DNA of 64,000 nt from Pseudomonadota bacterium. GTDB taxonomy: Bacteria > Pseudomonadota > Gammaproteobacteria > Burkholderiales > Rhodocyclaceae. Position 1 is the first letter of the stretch; every line of letters begins with the position of its first letter. Positions 17,030-26,538 of the stretch are shown here, piece after piece. The position numbers were made by a program, and so were the translations under genes. Where the stretch lies: the NCBI GenBank assembly GCA_018261895.1, contig JAGTRT010000003.1, positions 62,001-126,000 of the forward strand. Reading direction: 5' to 3'. The notes under the pieces are model-generated. The model ran no database searches, had not been told where the DNA came from, and saw nothing but the letters and a program-made list of their open reading frames with translations.

Positions 17030-17803
17030 TCAGCGGTTCTTGAAGGTCGGTTTGCGCTTCTCGGCGAAGGCCGCCATGCCTTCCTTCTGGTCTTCGAGGG
17101 CGAAGGTCGAATGGAAGACGCGACGCTCGAAGAGCAGCCCTTCGTTGAGCGATGACTCGTAGGCGCGATTGACCGATTCCTTGATCATCATGATGACGGG
17201 CAGCGAGAAAGCGGCGATGGTGGCAGCAGCCTTGAGTGTCTCGTCGATCAACTGGTCAGCCGGATATACGCGGGCGACGAGGCCGGATTTATCGGCTTCG
17301 ACCGCGTCCATCATGCGGGCGGTCAGGCACATGTCCATGGCCTTGGCTTTGCCGACGGCGCGGGGCAGGCGCTGCGAACCGCCCAGGCCGGGCATGGTGC
17401 CGAGCTTGATTTCCGGCTGGCCGAACTTGGCCGTATCGGCCGCGAAAATCATGTCGCACATCATCGCCATCTCGCAACCACCGCCCAGGGCAAAACCGGC
17501 GACGGCTGCGATCACCGGCTTACGGGCCGTCTTGATGCGCTCCCAGCCGTTCGTGATGTAGTCGTTCTTGTAGGCGTGCATGTAGTCGTAATCCTTCATG
17601 GCGCCGATATCGGCGCCGGCGGCGAAGGCTTTTTCATTGCCGGTGATGACGACGCAGCCGATGTTTTCATCGGTCTCGAAAGCATCGATGGCGGCACCGA
17701 TGCCGGCCATCACTTCGGCGTTCAGGGCATTCATCGCCTGCGGCCGGTTGATGCGGATGAGACCTACCTTGCCGTGAGTTTCGGTCAGAACTACCTGAGT
17801 CAT
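17030..17803 (-). CDS. enoyl-CoA hydratase, PaaF-like
   Basis: ATG 17803 has GGAG eight bases upstream; the longer frame to 18052 is spurious. The 257-residue crotonase shows AFAAGADIGAMKDY, GFALGGGCEMAMMCD and FGQPEIKLGTMPGLGG, with the two catalytic glutamates expected for a true hydratase. PaaF hydrates 2,3-dehydroadipyl-CoA late in phenylacetate degradation, and no other PaaF candidate is visible in the window. A short-chain enoyl-CoA hydratase is the alternative. It lies 67 bases downstream of the binding-protein gene, beyond a terminator-like hairpin. Confidence 0.8.
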   Translation of the reverse strand: MTQVVLTETHGKVGLIRINRPQAMNALNAEVMAGIGAAIDAFETDENIGCVVITGNEKAFAAGADIGAMKDYDYMHAYKNDYITNGWERIKTARKPVIAAVAGFALGGGCEMAMMCDMIFAADTAKFGQPEIKLGTMPGLGGSQRLPRAVGKAKAMDMCLTARMMDAVEADKSGLVARVYPADQLIDETLKAAATIAAFSLPVIMMIKESVNRAYESSLNEGLLFERRVFHSTFALEDQKEGMAAFAEKRKPTFKNR

Positions 17804-17813
17804 TGCTGTGCTC

Positions 17814-17850
17814 CAAAAAAATGGCCGCCCTGAGTTGCCCCCTGGCGGCC
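17814..17850 (-). terminator. Rho-independent terminator after the substrate-binding protein
   Basis: GGCCGCC pairs with GGCGGCC across a 14-base loop, followed on the minus strand by seven T residues. It would partly separate the binding-protein gene from the two crotonase genes. Confidence 0.7.
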
Positions 17851-17870
17851 CAAGTCGAATGAACGTTGCT

Positions 17871-19016
17871 TTACTTGGCGATAGTCCAGTCGCCGTTCTT
17901 GATTTCCAGCATCTTGAAGGCCGACAGGTCGAGACCCATGTGATCGGTGGCCGACATGTTGACGATGCCGCCGGTGCCGACATAGCCCTTGGTCGCTTCG
18001 ATCGCATCACGAACCTTGGCCTTGTCGGTGCTGCCAGCACGCTTGATGGCATCGACCGCCAGCATCAGACCATCATAGGCGTGGCCGCCGAAGGTCGAAA
18101 CGTCAGTCTTCCACTTGTCGTTGAAGGCCTTGGTATAGGCCGTCACGATCGGCTTCTGCGGGTCCTTGGCATCGAGCTTGTCCGCGACGAGCAGGGCGGC
18201 AGCCGGCAGGCGAACGCCTTCGGCAGCCGGGCCGGCCAGCTTGATGAACTCTTCGGAAGCGACGCCGTGGGCGTGGTAGAGCGGCAGCGTAATGCCCAGT
18301 TGCTTGTAGTTCTTGGTGGCGATGGCCGGGCCCTGGCCGAGACCGAAGATGAACACGGCCTGGACTCCCGGGGTGTTCTTGATCTTGGTGAGCTGCGGGC
18401 TCATGTCGGTATCTTTCGGACCGTAGGTTTCGTTGGCCACCAGCGTGATGCCGTACTTGGCCGCGACGCCCTCGCTTTCCTTCTTGCCGGAACCACCGAA
18501 GCCGCTCGTTTCGGAGAACAGGGCAACCTTGCTGATACCGCGCTTCTTCATGTCCTCGAAGACCTTTTCAGCGGCCATGCGGTCGGTATGCGGGGTCTTG
18601 AAGATGAATTTCTTCACCGGTTCGACGATGACCACGGCACCGGCCAGAGAGATGAACGGGATACCTGCCTTTTCGACCAACGGGGCAGCAGACATCGTAG
18701 CGCCGGTGGTTGTGCCGCCGACCAGGATGTCGACCTTGTCGTCGTCAATCAGGCGCTTGGTGAAACCGTTGGCCTTGCTGGCATCGCTGCCATCATCGTA
18801 ATGGACCAGTTCGAGCGGACGGCCGAGTACGCCGCCCTTCTTGTTGATGTCTTCGACGTACATCTGCAGGGTCTTCAGTTCCGGGTCGCCAAGGAAGGCG
18901 GCCGGGCCGGTGACCGACAGCACGGAACCGATCTTGATCGGCTCAGCAGCAATGGCACTGAACGCGCCAAGAACCAGTGCGGAACCGGCAATGAGTTTTT
19001 TGATGCTTTTATTCAT
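17871..19016 (-). CDS. Liv-type periplasmic substrate-binding protein
   Basis: ATG 19016 is preceded by GGAGGAG. The signal peptide MNKSIKKLIAGSALVLGAFS is cut at AIAA-EP. The mature protein is a type I periplasmic-binding (ABC Peripla_BP_6) fold with IKIGSVLSVTGPAAFLGDPE at its N-terminus. It sits in the paa operon 64 bases after paaJ. The window has one matching set of permeases and ATPases, encoded on the other strand at 28.9-32.7 kb. Together they probably import an aromatic acid such as phenylacetate; the substrate is inference. Confidence 0.85.
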   Translation of the reverse strand: MNKSIKKLIAGSALVLGAFSAIAAEPIKIGSVLSVTGPAAFLGDPELKTLQMYVEDINKKGGVLGRPLELVHYDDGSDASKANGFTKRLIDDDKVDILVGGTTTGATMSAAPLVEKAGIPFISLAGAVVIVEPVKKFIFKTPHTDRMAAEKVFEDMKKRGISKVALFSETSGFGGSGKKESEGVAAKYGITLVANETYGPKDTDMSPQLTKIKNTPGVQAVFIFGLGQGPAIATKNYKQLGITLPLYHAHGVASEEFIKLAGPAAEGVRLPAAALLVADKLDAKDPQKPIVTAYTKAFNDKWKTDVSTFGGHAYDGLMLAVDAIKRAGSTDKAKVRDAIEATKGYVGTGGIVNMSATDHMGLDLSAFKMLEIKNGDWTIAK

Positions 19017-19080
19017 GGGTTTGTCTCCTCCAGGGTTGAAGATGGTCTCGCTCGCTAGCAACTAATGACTAACAACTAAA

Positions 19081-20286
19081 TCACACACGCTCGATCACCA
19101 TGGCGATCCCTTGCCCGACACCGATACACATGGTGCACAGGGCATAGCGACCGCCACGGCGTTTGAGTTCATAGGCGGCGGTGGTAACCAGTCGGGCGCC
19201 GCTCATGCCGAGCGGATGGCCGAGCGCAATGGCGCCGCCGTTGGGATTCACATGCGCCGCATCGTCGGCCAGGCCTAGATCGCGCAGCACCGCCAGCCCT
19301 TGCGCTGCAAAGGCTTCGTTCAGTTCGATGACATCCATCTGCTCAAGGCTCAGGCCGGTCTTGGCCAGCACCTTGCGCACCGCGGGCGCCGGGCCGAAAC
19401 CCATGATGCGCGGCAGCACGCCGGCCGTCGCCATGCCGACGACGCGGGCCAGTGGCTTGAGCCCATATTGCTCGGCGGCAGCACCAGAGGCGAGGAGCAG
19501 GGCGCAGGCGCCGTCATTGACGCCCGAGGCGTTGCCGGCCGTAACCGACAATTCCGCGCCGTTGACGCCCTTGAGCTTGGCCAGCATTTCCAGCGTCGTT
19601 TCCGGGCGCGGGTGTTCATCGGTATCGACGACCTTGGGGTCGCCCTTTTTCTGCGGGATGACCACCGGCACGATTTCGTCGGCGAAACGGCCGGCGGCAT
19701 GGGCGGCGGCCCAGCGCTGTTGCGAGCGGAGGGCAAAGGCATCCTGGTCGGCGCGGCCGATGGCGAAATCGGCGGCGACGTTATCGGCCGTCTGCGGCAT
19801 CGAATGCGTCTCGTAGAGTTTCTTCATCGCCGGATTGACGAAGCGCCAGCCGATGGTCGTGTCGAAAATCGCTGCGTTGCGCGAGAAGGCCGATTCAGCC
19901 TTGCCCATGACAAAGGGGGCGCGCGACATGCTTTCGACGCCACCGGCGATCATCAATTCGGTTTCGCCGGACTTGATCGAACGGGCAGCGAGGCCGATGG
20001 CGTCCATACCTGAACCGCACAGGCGGTTGACCGTCGTGCCCGGTACCTCGACCGGCAGGCCGGCGAGCAGGCCGGACATGCGAGCGACGTTGCGATTGTC
20101 TTCGCCGGCCTGGTTGGCACAGCCGTAGATGATGTCTTCGACGGCGGTCCAGTCGACCTGCGGATTGCGCTCCATGAGCGCCTTGAGCGGGATGGCGCCG
20201 AGGTCGTCGGCACGCACGCCGGAGAGCGCGCCGCCGTAGCGGCCGATGGGGGTGCGGATGGCGTCGCAGATAAAGGCTTCAGACAT
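19081..20286 (-). CDS. paaJ: 3-oxoadipyl-CoA thiolase
   Basis: A 401-residue thiolase with the nucleophilic cysteine in [10 protein letters not shown], the [15 protein letters not shown] segment, [17 protein letters not shown] and the second cysteine in [10 protein letters not shown]. The DEHPRP motif and length fit PaaJ/PcaF, which cleave 3-oxoadipyl-CoA to succinyl-CoA and acetyl-CoA. It lies 54 bases downstream of paaK in the same direction. PcaF of the beta-ketoadipate route catalyses the same reaction, so the context assigns it to phenylacetate. Confidence 0.9.
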   Translation of the reverse strand: MSEAFICDAIRTPIGRYGGALSGVRADDLGAIPLKALMERNPQVDWTAVEDIIYGCANQAGEDNRNVARMSGLLAGLPVEVPGTTVNRLCGSGMDAIGLAARSIKSGETELMIAGGVESMSRAPFVMGKAESAFSRNAAIFDTTIGWRFVNPAMKKLYETHSMPQTADNVAADFAIGRADQDAFALRSQQRWAAAHAAGRFADEIVPVVIPQKKGDPKVVDTDEHPRPETTLEMLAKLKGVNGAELSVTAGNASGVNDGACALLLASGAAAEQYGLKPLARVVGMATAGVLPRIMGFGPAPAVRKVLAKTGLSLEQMDVIELNEAFAAQGLAVLRDLGLADDAAHVNPNGGAIALGHPLGMSGARLVTTAAYELKRRGGRYALCTMCIGVGQGIAMVIERV

Positions 20287-20340
20287 TTTTAGGATCCAGG
20301 ATCGAGTTGTTAGGAGCGAGTGGCGCGCGGGCTACCAGCC

Positions 20341-21666
20341 TCAGTTCTGCTTCGGACGCTCGTCGAGCACGCGCTTGGCCTTGCCGACCTGCGTGCGCGG
20401 GATCGAGTCGTATTCCATGACCGTGATCTTGGTCGACACGCCGATGATGGTCTTGATGCGGTGCTGGAGTTCCTTGCTGATCTGCTGGATGTCTGTAGCT
20501 GAGAGCTTGCCGGACAGCTCGCGCTGGACTTCGCAACGGACTTCGAGATTGTCCATGTGGCCGTCGCGGGTGACGACGACCTGGTAATTGCCGGCCAGGC
20601 GCTGGTCGCGCAGGATCTGCTCCTCGATCTGGGTCGGGAAGACATTAACGCCGCGGATGATCAGCATGTCGTCGGAACGCCCGGTGATCTTGCCGATACG
20701 GCGGAAGGAACGGGCGGTCGGCGGCAGCAGGCGGGTCAGGTCGCGGGTGCGGTAGCGGATGACCGGGAATGCTTCCTTGGTCAGCGAGGTGAACACCAGT
20801 TCGCCTTCTTCGCCGTCAGGCAGCACCTCGCCGGTTTCCGGGTCGATGATCTCGGGGTAGAAATGGTCTTCCCAGATCACCGGACCGTCCTTGGTCTCGA
20901 TACATTCACAGGCGACGCCCGGGCCCATGACTTCGGTCAGGCCGTAGATGTCGATGGCGTCGATGCCGAGCTTGCGCTCGATCTCGTGGCGCATGCCTTC
21001 GCCCCACGGCTCGGCGCCGAAGATGCCGACCTTGAGCGAGATTTCCTCGGGCTTGATGCCGAGACGCTCGAATTCCTCGGCAATGACCAGCGAGTACGAC
21101 GGCGTGACCATGATGATTTCCGGCTTGAAGTCCATGATCTGCTGGACCTGCTTTTCGGTCTGGCCACCGGACATCGGCACGGCGATGCAACCCAACTTTT
21201 CGGCACCGTAGTGGGCGCCGAGACCGCCGGTGAACATGCCGTAACCGTAGGCGACATGGACCATGTCACCGGCCCGGCCACCGGCAGCGCGGATGGAGCG
21301 GGCGACGACGCTGGCCCAGTTGTCGATATCCTTCTGGGTGTAGCCGACGACGACCGATTTGCCGGTCGTGCCGCTTGAAGCATGCAGGCGGGCTATCTTG
21401 TTGCGTGGCACGGCGAAGAGGCCGAACGGGTAGTTGTCGCGCAGGTCGAGCTTGGTCATGAACGGGAACTTGCCCAGGTCGCTCAGCGTCTTGAGGTCGT
21501 CCGGATGGACGCCTTTTTCCAGGCACTTGCGGCGATACGGCTCGACGTTGTCGTAGGTATGGCGCACCGACCACTTCAGTCGTTCGAGTTGCAGCGCGGA
21601 GATTTCATCGCGGCTGGCGGTTTCGATCGGCTCAAGGTCACCGGGCAGGGGTTTCTTGACGGTCAT
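20341..21666 (-). CDS. paaK: phenylacetate-CoA ligase
   Basis: A 441-residue ANL-superfamily ligase with the P-loop SSGTTGKSVVVGYT, the adenylation motif IYGLTEVMGPG, TRDLTRLLP and the hinge/C-terminal GRSDDMLIIRGVNVFP. These are the PaaK signatures, as is the C-terminal ACT-like helper segment. It activates phenylacetate to phenylacetyl-CoA, the true pathway substrate and the PaaX effector. It is 29 bases downstream of paaI. Confidence 0.93.
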   Translation of the reverse strand: MTVKKPLPGDLEPIETASRDEISALQLERLKWSVRHTYDNVEPYRRKCLEKGVHPDDLKTLSDLGKFPFMTKLDLRDNYPFGLFAVPRNKIARLHASSGTTGKSVVVGYTQKDIDNWASVVARSIRAAGGRAGDMVHVAYGYGMFTGGLGAHYGAEKLGCIAVPMSGGQTEKQVQQIMDFKPEIIMVTPSYSLVIAEEFERLGIKPEEISLKVGIFGAEPWGEGMRHEIERKLGIDAIDIYGLTEVMGPGVACECIETKDGPVIWEDHFYPEIIDPETGEVLPDGEEGELVFTSLTKEAFPVIRYRTRDLTRLLPPTARSFRRIGKITGRSDDMLIIRGVNVFPTQIEEQILRDQRLAGNYQVVVTRDGHMDNLEVRCEVQRELSGKLSATDIQQISKELQHRIKTIIGVSTKITVMEYDSIPRTQVGKAKRVLDERPKQN

Positions 21667-21695
21667 GTTTGTCTCCTCTCTTGGGTAGGTCAGGC

Positions 21696-22160
21696 TCAGT
21701 CGGCCTGTTGCAGTCCGGCGATGACTTCGCCGTTGATGCGATAGCTTTTTCCGCGGAACAGGGCGACGGTCTTGCCGCCGGCGATGCGCACGGTGATGTC
21801 GTAGACGCCGGTGCGGCCTGAGGCGGAACGCTCGACGGCCTCGGCTTCGAGCGTCTCGCCTTCCTTGGCAGGGGCCAGGAAATCGATGTGGCAGGCCGAG
21901 GCGACGGTGTTCTTGTTGTAGCTGTTGCAGGCGTAGGCGAAGGCCGTGTCGGCCAGGCTGAAGATCATGCCGCCGTGGCAGATGTGGTGGCCATTGACCA
22001 TGTCGCTGCGGACGACCATGGTGAGCAGCGAGGCGCCGGGCTGGACGCGGACGATCCTGATGCCCAGTGCCTGGGCAGCGCGGTCACGCGAATACATTGC
22101 TTCGGCCGTGGCGTCAGCCAGGGCTTGCGCTTCGACGGGGGAAAGCTTGTGTTCAGTCAT
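21696..22160 (-). CDS. paaI: phenylacetyl-CoA-pathway thioesterase
   Basis: A hot-dog-fold thioesterase of 154 residues with NGHHICHGGMIFSLADTAFA, which holds the catalytic Asp of the PaaI family. ATG 22160 lies inside the last codons of paaH (8-base overlap), indicating translational coupling. PaaI hydrolyses ring-hydroxylated or epoxidised phenylacetyl-CoA species and prevents CoA depletion. Confidence 0.92.
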   Translation of the reverse strand: MTEHKLSPVEAQALADATAEAMYSRDRAAQALGIRIVRVQPGASLLTMVVRSDMVNGHHICHGGMIFSLADTAFAYACNSYNKNTVASACHIDFLAPAKEGETLEAEAVERSASGRTGVYDITVRIAGGKTVALFRGKSYRINGEVIAGLQQAD

Positions 22161-23682
22161 GGATCTTTCTTCCGGCAAAAACGGCGCGCTGAATCAGCGG
22201 GGAAATGCGGTAGCGGTCTTCGCCATAGCTGGCGCCGAGATTGGCCAGCACGTTGCGGATGGTCGCGACGCCGACGGCATCGGCCCAGGCCAGCGGCCCT
22301 TGCGGGTAATTGACGCCGAGGCGCATGGCTGAGTCGGCCGCCGCTTCGGAGCAGACGCCCTGATTGACCGCGTCGGCCGCTTCGTTGGCGAGCATGGCGA
22401 CGGTGCGCATGACGGCGAGACCGGGGATGTCGAGGAAGCGCGAGACGGCAAAGCCGGCGGCCTGAAGCAGGCCGGTGGCGGCCGAGATAGCGGCCGGATC
22501 GCATTGTTCGGCGGCTGCGATGGCGAGGCGGGTCGCCTTGCTGTAGTCGAGTGCGAGGTCGATCAGCACGGTGTTGGCGACCTCGGTTTCAGCTGCACGC
22601 TGGGTGGCGCTGCGGCCATCGGTGACATAGAGCGTGGCACGGCCGATGTCGGCGACGCGACCATCGTTATCCGGGGCGCGGCTGAAGGACAGGCCGCTGT
22701 GGTCGAGGCGGTCGGCCAGGGCATCGGCGGCGGCCGAATGGCCGTAAACCGTGATCTTGCCGGCCGGGGTTTGCGCGGCTTCGGTCTGCGCTTCGGGCTT
22801 TACGGCGCCGTCGCGGTAGTCGTAGAAACCGCGGCCGGTCTTCTTGCCGAAGAAGCCGGCATCAACTAGTTCCTGCTGGATGAGCGAGGGCAGGAAGCGC
22901 TGGTCGTTGTAGAAGGCGCGCCAGACGGAATTGGTCACGGCGAAATTGACGTCGTGGCCGATCATGTCCATGAGTTCGAATGGCCCCATGCGGAAGCCGC
23001 CGGCCTCGCGCATCACGGCGTCGATGGTGGCGTAGTCGGCAGCGCCTTCCTGGGCCAGGCGCAGGGCCTCGGCGTAGTAGGGGCGGGCGACGCGATTGAC
23101 GATGAAACCCGGCGTCGATTTGGCGTGTACCGGGGTCTTGCCCCACGCGGCAGCGGTGGCGAACAGCGTGTCGGCGACGGTCTTGTCGGTAGCCAGGCCG
23201 GAAACGATCTCGACCAGCGCCATGAGCGGGGCTGGGTTGAAGAAGTGCAGGCCGGCAAGGCGTTCAGGGCGCTTCAAGGCGCTGCCGATGGCAGTCACGG
23301 AAATCGACGAGGTGTTGGTGCCGAAAATGCAGTCGGGGCCGACGATCGCTTCGAGATCGGCGTAGAGCTTCTGCTTGGCCTCGAGGTTTTCGACGATGGC
23401 TTCGACGACCAGCGCGCAATCGGCCAGCTCGTCGATTTTTTCGACGGCTTGCAGGCGATCACCGGCGGCCTGGGCGGCTTCCACGGTCAACCGGTTTTTT
23501 TCGGCTAATTTGGAAAACTGGGCGCGGATGCCGGCGACGGCGCGCACGGCCGCATCGGGCCGGGCATCGAGCAGCTTGACCGGGTGGCCGGCGGCCGCCG
23601 CTATTTGGGCGATGCCGGCGCCCATGGCGCCGGTGCCGACGACGGCAACAACGGCCTGTTGGGGCAGGGGTGGGTGGCTCAC
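22153..23682 (-). CDS. paaH: 3-hydroxyadipyl-CoA dehydrogenase
   Basis: The 509-residue protein has an N-terminal NAD-binding Rossmann domain (VVGTGAMGAGIAQIAAAAG) and HFFNPAPLMALVE with the catalytic His. It ends with two 3HCDH C-terminal domains, the doubled architecture of PaaH. It oxidises 3-hydroxyadipyl-CoA to 3-oxoadipyl-CoA. GTG 23682 is chosen, four bases after the paaG stop, with GGAG upstream. Codons for KNRLTVE contain an intact dispersed element at 23478-23513. Confidence 0.9.
   Translation of the reverse strand: MSHPPLPQQAVVAVVGTGAMGAGIAQIAAAAGHPVKLLDARPDAAVRAVAGIRAQFSKLAEKNRLTVEAAQAAGDRLQAVEKIDELADCALVVEAIVENLEAKQKLYADLEAIVGPDCIFGTNTSSISVTAIGSALKRPERLAGLHFFNPAPLMALVEIVSGLATDKTVADTLFATAAAWGKTPVHAKSTPGFIVNRVARPYYAEALRLAQEGAADYATIDAVMREAGGFRMGPFELMDMIGHDVNFAVTNSVWRAFYNDQRFLPSLIQQELVDAGFFGKKTGRGFYDYRDGAVKPEAQTEAAQTPAGKITVYGHSAAADALADRLDHSGLSFSRAPDNDGRVADIGRATLYVTDGRSATQRAAETEVANTVLIDLALDYSKATRLAIAAAEQCDPAAISAATGLLQAAGFAVSRFLDIPGLAVMRTVAMLANEAADAVNQGVCSEAAADSAMRLGVNYPQGPLAWADAVGVATIRNVLANLGASYGEDRYRISPLIQRAVFAGRKIHD
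23478..23513 (-). repeat. dispersed element, copy 3 (intact core inside paaH)
   Basis: The core CCGGTTGACCGT is exact and preceded by seven A residues and a GCC block. It is translated as part of KNRLTVEAA. In this copy the A/T tract is A instead of T, showing that only A/T content is conserved there. Confidence 0.7.
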
Positions 23683-23686
23683 GCTG

Positions 23687-24481
23687 TCACTCTCCGGTGA
23701 ACTTGGGGGCACGTTTTTCCATGAAGGCGGCGACGCCCTCGGCGTAGTCCGGGCTCCAGCCCAGCTCGCGCATGAAGCTGCCTTCGAAGGAAAGCTGCTG
23801 CTCAAGCGTGTGGCCGGGGGCGGCGTGCATGGCCTGGCGGGTGCGAACGAGCGCCTTGGTCGGGGCGGTTGACAGTTGCTTGGCCAGCGTATCGATGCGG
23901 GCGGCGAAGTCGGCGTCTTCCGTGCATTCCCAGATCAGGCCCCATTCGGCAGCCTTTTCGGCCGGCATTTTTTCGGCGAGCAGGGCGAGGCCCATGGCGC
24001 GGGCCATGCCGACGCGCTGCGGCAGAAACCAGGTGCCGCCGGTGTCCGGAATCAGGCCGATTTTGGAGAAGGCCTGCAGGAAGGAGGCAGACTTGGTGGC
24101 GATACACAGGTCGCAGGCCAGCGCCACCGAGGCGCCGGCCCCGGCAGCAATGCCGTTGACGGCGGCGATGGTCGGCACGCGCAGGTTCTGCAGGCGCATG
24201 ATCAGTGGCTTGTAGTTCCGCTCGACGACGTTGCCGATGTCCGGCATCTTGCCGTCGATCTTGGCCATGTCCGGATCGGCGAGGTCCTGGCCGGCGCTGA
24301 AGGCGCGACCGGCGCCGGTGAGAACGAGGACGCGGACGGTCTTGTCGTTCTGGATGCTGTCGAGGGCCACGCGCAGTTCGGCGTGCATCTCGCCGGTGAA
24401 GCTGTTGAGCTTGTCCGGGCGGTTCAGTGTCAGACGGGCAATGCCGGCGTCGACGTTGAAGGTGATGGTTTGAAAGTTCAT
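23687..24481 (-). CDS. paaG: ring-1,2-epoxyphenylacetyl-CoA isomerase
   Basis: A 264-residue crotonase with FSAGQDLADPD, GIAAGAGASVALACD and IGLIPDTGGTWFLP, where the acidic residue is that of the isomerase subgroup. This pattern is characteristic of PaaG, which converts the aromatic epoxide to the seven-membered oxepin-CoA and also isomerises a later dehydroadipyl-CoA. It ends four bases before paaH. The presence of PaaG predicts that an epoxide-forming oxygenase acts upstream. Confidence 0.9.
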   Translation of the reverse strand: MNFQTITFNVDAGIARLTLNRPDKLNSFTGEMHAELRVALDSIQNDKTVRVLVLTGAGRAFSAGQDLADPDMAKIDGKMPDIGNVVERNYKPLIMRLQNLRVPTIAAVNGIAAGAGASVALACDLCIATKSASFLQAFSKIGLIPDTGGTWFLPQRVGMARAMGLALLAEKMPAEKAAEWGLIWECTEDADFAARIDTLAKQLSTAPTKALVRTRQAMHAAPGHTLEQQLSFEGSFMRELGWSPDYAEGVAAFMEKRAPKFTGE

Positions 24482-24512
24482 TCAGTTCTCCGAAACGTGT
24501 GCAGAAATCGTA

Positions 24513-24592
24513 GCGAGCCCGTTCAGGCCGGCCAGAGAAGCGCAGTCGTACTCAAGTACGGCGAGCATCGCAGGGCCGGGATGGGCGAGCGC
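24513..24592. repeat. imperfect inverted repeat between paaN and paaG
   Basis: GCGAGCCC near 24513 and GGGCGAGCGC near 24583 enclose GGCCGG blocks and a central GTACTCAAGTAC palindrome at 24548-24559. The region could fold as a long hairpin that attenuates or processes the paa transcript. It may also be a member of a dispersed family; only one copy was seen here. Confidence 0.5.
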
Positions 24593-24611
24593 AGTAGATT
24601 TATGCATACGT

Positions 24612-26279
24612 TTAGATGTGGTAGCGGCGCTGGACGACTACAAATCGATTGGCGACGAAGGCGGCGTCGGCGTAGGAAGCGTTGGCGGCGGGATTACCGC
24701 CGGTGCCATGGTAGTCCGAGTAGGCGGCCGACTGATTGACGAAGACGCCGCCGGTCAGGTTGATCGACAGGGCGACCTTGGAGCGCATGGTGGCGGCGGT
24801 CATCGCGTCGATGACCTCTGCCTTGGTCGAGTAGATGCCGGCAGTCAGCGCGCCATGGGTCGTGATGATGCGCTCGGAGAGGGCGATGGCGGCCGCGGTG
24901 TCGGCGACCTTGACGATGAAGCTGATCGGGCCGAAGCGTTCTTCCATGTAGGCGGCCTCGTTGGCTGCATCGCAGGCGAGCAGGACGGGCGTGCGTACTT
25001 CGGATTTCGGGAATTCCGGGTTGTCGAGCTTGGTCGAGGCCAGGATGACCTTGCCGAGCGCGCCGCTGTCGGCTTCGTTGATGCGCTTGAGCGTATCGGC
25101 CGACTGGACGGCGCCGAGCACAGCGAGGGCGACTTCCGGCTTGGACAGGAAGCCGGAGACGGCGCGGGCGAGGTCGGCACAGACGTCGTCGTAGGACTTG
25201 TGGCCGTCCTCGGTCTCGATGCCGCCGGCCGGAACGAAGATGGCCTGCGAGGTGGTGCACATCTGACCGGAGTAGAGCGACAGCGTGAAGGCCAGGTTGC
25301 GCAGCATCGGCTTGTAGGCGTCGGTCGAGTCGATGACGATGTTGTTGACGCCGGCCAGCTCGGCATAGACGCGGGCCTGGCGGCAGTTGTCGATGAGCCA
25401 CTGGCCGAAGACGTTGCCGCCGGTGAAGTCGATGGACTTGACGGCCGGGTGGGTGACCAATTCTTGTGTCGTGGCGCGCTCGGTGGCGACGCACAGGGTG
25501 ACGAGGTTGGGGTCGATGCCGTTTTCGGCGAGCACGGTGCGAATGGTGCGCACGGTGATGGCGGCCGGCAGGATGGCGTTGCTGTGCGGCTTGACGATCA
25601 CGGCGTTGCCGGTGGCCAGCGCGGCGAACAGGCCGGGGTAGGTGTTCCAGGTCGGGAAGGTGCCGCAGCCGACGACGACGCCGACGCCATGGCCGACGAG
25701 TTCGAAGTGCTTCTTCATGACGAGCGGCGGGTTCTTGCCCTGCGGCTTTTCCCAGGTCGTTTCGCCGGGAACGAAGCTCATTTCGCGGTAAGCGTAGGCG
25801 ACGGCTTCGAGGCCGCGGTCCTGGGCGTGCGGGGCGCCGGCCTGGAAGGCCATCATCCAGCCCTGGCCGGTAGTCATCATGACTGAATGGGCGAGTTCGA
25901 AGCTCTGCTTGTTGAGGCGGTCGAGAATTTCAAGACAGATCCCGGTGCGGCCATCGGCGCCGGCCTTCTGCCAGCCGGTCATCGCCTGCTGGCCGGCGGC
26001 GATCAGGGCTTCGTGATCGCAGACGGGGTATTGCACATTGAGGTCGATGCCGTAGGGCGACTGTTCGCCACCGGTCCAGCCGGTCTGGCCAGGCTGCTGC
26101 AAATCGAACTGCTTGCCGAGGTGGGCGTCGAACGCTTTCTTGCCGTCGTCTGCCGCGGTCTCCCCGTAAGTCTTGGGGCTGGGCATCTCGTTATAGGCCG
26201 ACCAGTAACCACGGGTCCGGATGGCGTTGAGGGCGCCGTCGAGGGTGGCGCGGTGCTTTTCCAGTAGTTGCAGGGACAT
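24612..26279 (-). CDS. paaN: PaaN-type CoA-semialdehyde dehydrogenase (stand-alone)
   Basis: A 555-residue aldehyde dehydrogenase. The NAD-site segment VGCGTFPTWNTYPGLFAAL, the VKPHSNAILP segment, the AELAGVNN acidic residue and the catalytic cysteine in SGQMCTTSQAIF are all visible. The family oxidises 3-oxo-5,6-dehydrosuberyl-CoA semialdehyde. Unlike E. coli PaaZ there is no fused C-terminal MaoC-like hydratase that opens the oxepin ring, and no MaoC-type gene is in the window. ATG 26279 has GGAG eight bases upstream. It is the first gene of the minus-strand paa operon. Confidence 0.9.
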   Translation of the reverse strand: MSLQLLEKHRATLDGALNAIRTRGYWSAYNEMPSPKTYGETAADDGKKAFDAHLGKQFDLQQPGQTGWTGGEQSPYGIDLNVQYPVCDHEALIAAGQQAMTGWQKAGADGRTGICLEILDRLNKQSFELAHSVMMTTGQGWMMAFQAGAPHAQDRGLEAVAYAYREMSFVPGETTWEKPQGKNPPLVMKKHFELVGHGVGVVVGCGTFPTWNTYPGLFAALATGNAVIVKPHSNAILPAAITVRTIRTVLAENGIDPNLVTLCVATERATTQELVTHPAVKSIDFTGGNVFGQWLIDNCRQARVYAELAGVNNIVIDSTDAYKPMLRNLAFTLSLYSGQMCTTSQAIFVPAGGIETEDGHKSYDDVCADLARAVSGFLSKPEVALAVLGAVQSADTLKRINEADSGALGKVILASTKLDNPEFPKSEVRTPVLLACDAANEAAYMEERFGPISFIVKVADTAAAIALSERIITTHGALTAGIYSTKAEVIDAMTAATMRSKVALSINLTGGVFVNQSAAYSDYHGTGGNPAANASYADAAFVANRFVVVQRRYHI

Positions 26280-26341
26280 CGGTATCTCCATCGGGTGTTT
26301 TTCTGGGCAGGTGCTCGTCAAGGTGGCACCAATCTGCTTAC

Positions 26342-26381
26342 ACGATACGAATTAAGTTTTGAAAAGTCAATTGTTGGTATC
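26342..26381 (-). promoter_or_regulatory. paaN promoter bracketed by GATAC-N28-GTATC
   Basis: On the minus strand TTGACT (26370-26365), a 17-base spacer and TATCGT (26347-26342) form a sigma-70 promoter. Half-sites GATAC at 26344 and GTATC at 26377 enclose it with a 28-base gap. The half-site at the -10 overlaps that hexamer, as expected for a repressor operator. Confidence 0.55.
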
Positions 26382-26538
26382 GTAAAAAGTGACAAATTTT
26401 TAGGTTCTGAATAATGAAAACGGTTACTCAAAGTAAAAAAACAATAATGAAAACAATTGTATATTGTAAATTTTTGTCGGATAAATTTTCGAAGTTCTGA
26501 AATGTAAAATTTGTTCCGGAAAAAATTTTCATCAAACC

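Noticed and set aside
20023-20035. Core-like GCGGTTGACCGT in paaJ, and similar matches at 40540 and 45060
   Set aside because: They lack the A/T tract and GGSC block. In paaJ the bases encode the conserved thiolase NRLCGSG region, so the match is probably chance.
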